DNA from: an uncultured Flavihumibacter sp.
Lineage (GTDB): Bacteria > Bacteroidota > Bacteroidia > Chitinophagales > Chitinophagaceae
Direction: 5' to 3'
Assembly: GCA_946481605.1 (NCBI GenBank)
Contig: CAMLPA010000013.1
Location: 1 to 18,138 of the forward strand
DNA length: 18,138 bases
The translations under genes and the position numbers were made by a program. The notes beneath the pieces were generated by a model. That model was not told where the DNA came from and made no database searches. It saw nothing but the letters and a program-made list of their open reading frames with translations. Shown piece after piece: positions 17,990-18,138 of this stretch. Position 1 is the first letter of the stretch, and every line of letters begins with the position of its first letter.

Positions 17990-18138
17990 ATGGTGAAAAC
18001 AGCCGAGGATATCCGTTTGCTGAACGAGAAGATACAGTTGGCGGGCAATTTCACGGAAAGATTGCAGCAGGAACTTTCCAAAGTGATCGTAGGACAACAA
18101 TACATGCTCGATCGCCTGCTGATCGGGTTACTGAGCAA
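17990..18138 (+). CDS. N-terminus of a MoxR-family AAA+ ATPase (3' end outside window)
   Basis: From ATG at 17990 the frame stays open to the window edge: 49 full codons. It begins MVKTAEDIRLLNEKIQLAGN and continues to KVIVGQQYMLDRLLIGLLS, the segment that immediately precedes Walker A in MoxR-type ATPases. The Walker motifs themselves are outside the window. Family members are cytoplasmic ATPases that act as chaperones for protein complexes, often beside DUF58/VWA-domain genes in Bacteroidota; what follows here cannot be seen. An AT-rich start region with no Shine-Dalgarno sequence is normal for the phylum. Confidence 0.85.
   Translation, partial: MVKTAEDIRLLNEKIQLAGNFTERLQQELSKVIVGQQYMLDRLLIGLLS

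Overview
The window looks like a chromosomal segment of a Bacteroidota bacterium, most likely Chitinophagaceae or a close relative. The reasons are a GldB gliding-type lipoprotein next to nadE, a secreted polysaccharide-degradation gene set, two clpP genes in tandem, signal peptides that leave Gln at +1, the absence of obvious Shine-Dalgarno sequences, and a -7 box of the Bacteroidota form TAnnTTTG. The genus cannot be fixed from the sequence alone. No phage, transposase, CRISPR array, tRNA or rRNA gene was seen.

Region 1 (1-8345, + strand) is a glycan-utilisation cluster. It holds the 3' end of one GH2 beta-galactosidase-type gene, a complete GH2 beta-galactosidase, a DUF2264 protein, a GH43 enzyme of the Bt3655-like type and a GH51 alpha-L-arabinofuranosidase. 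All four complete proteins carry Sec signal peptides. Together they fit removal of galactose and arabinose from arabinogalactan or the side chains of pectic rhamnogalacturonan I. No SusC/SusD pair, transporter or regulator lies inside the window, so the locus probably continues to the left. A 229-base spacer between the second GH2 gene and the DUF2264 gene holds a long-spaced pair of inverted GC-rich repeats.

Region 2 (8346-8591) is a convergent junction. It has a strong bidirectional terminator and degenerate dispersed repeats, and it separates the accessory cluster from core genes.

Region 3 (8592-14871, - strand) is a housekeeping block read right to left: pheT, a small coiled-coil protein, zapA, clpP1, clpP2, clpX and a 56-residue protein of unknown function. 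pheT, the coiled-coil gene and zapA are tightly packed. ClpP1 is canonical and ClpP2 is divergent, but both keep the Ser-His-Asp triad. A hairpin with a T-tract separates clpP2 from clpX. pheT appears to have its own promoter, with a 42-base near-perfect palindrome just upstream of the -7 box.

Region 4 (14872-18138) has gldB (-) and nadE (+) divergently arranged, then a non-coding stretch and the first 49 codons of a MoxR-type AAA+ ATPase that runs off the right edge.

The most useful leads are the ClpP1/ClpP2/ClpX/56-residue set, the ZapA-linked coiled-coil protein, the palindrome at pheT whose 11-base core recurs near 17792, and the uncharacterised DUF2264 protein in the arabinose/galactose cluster. 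No wholly new system is demonstrated by the sequence alone.
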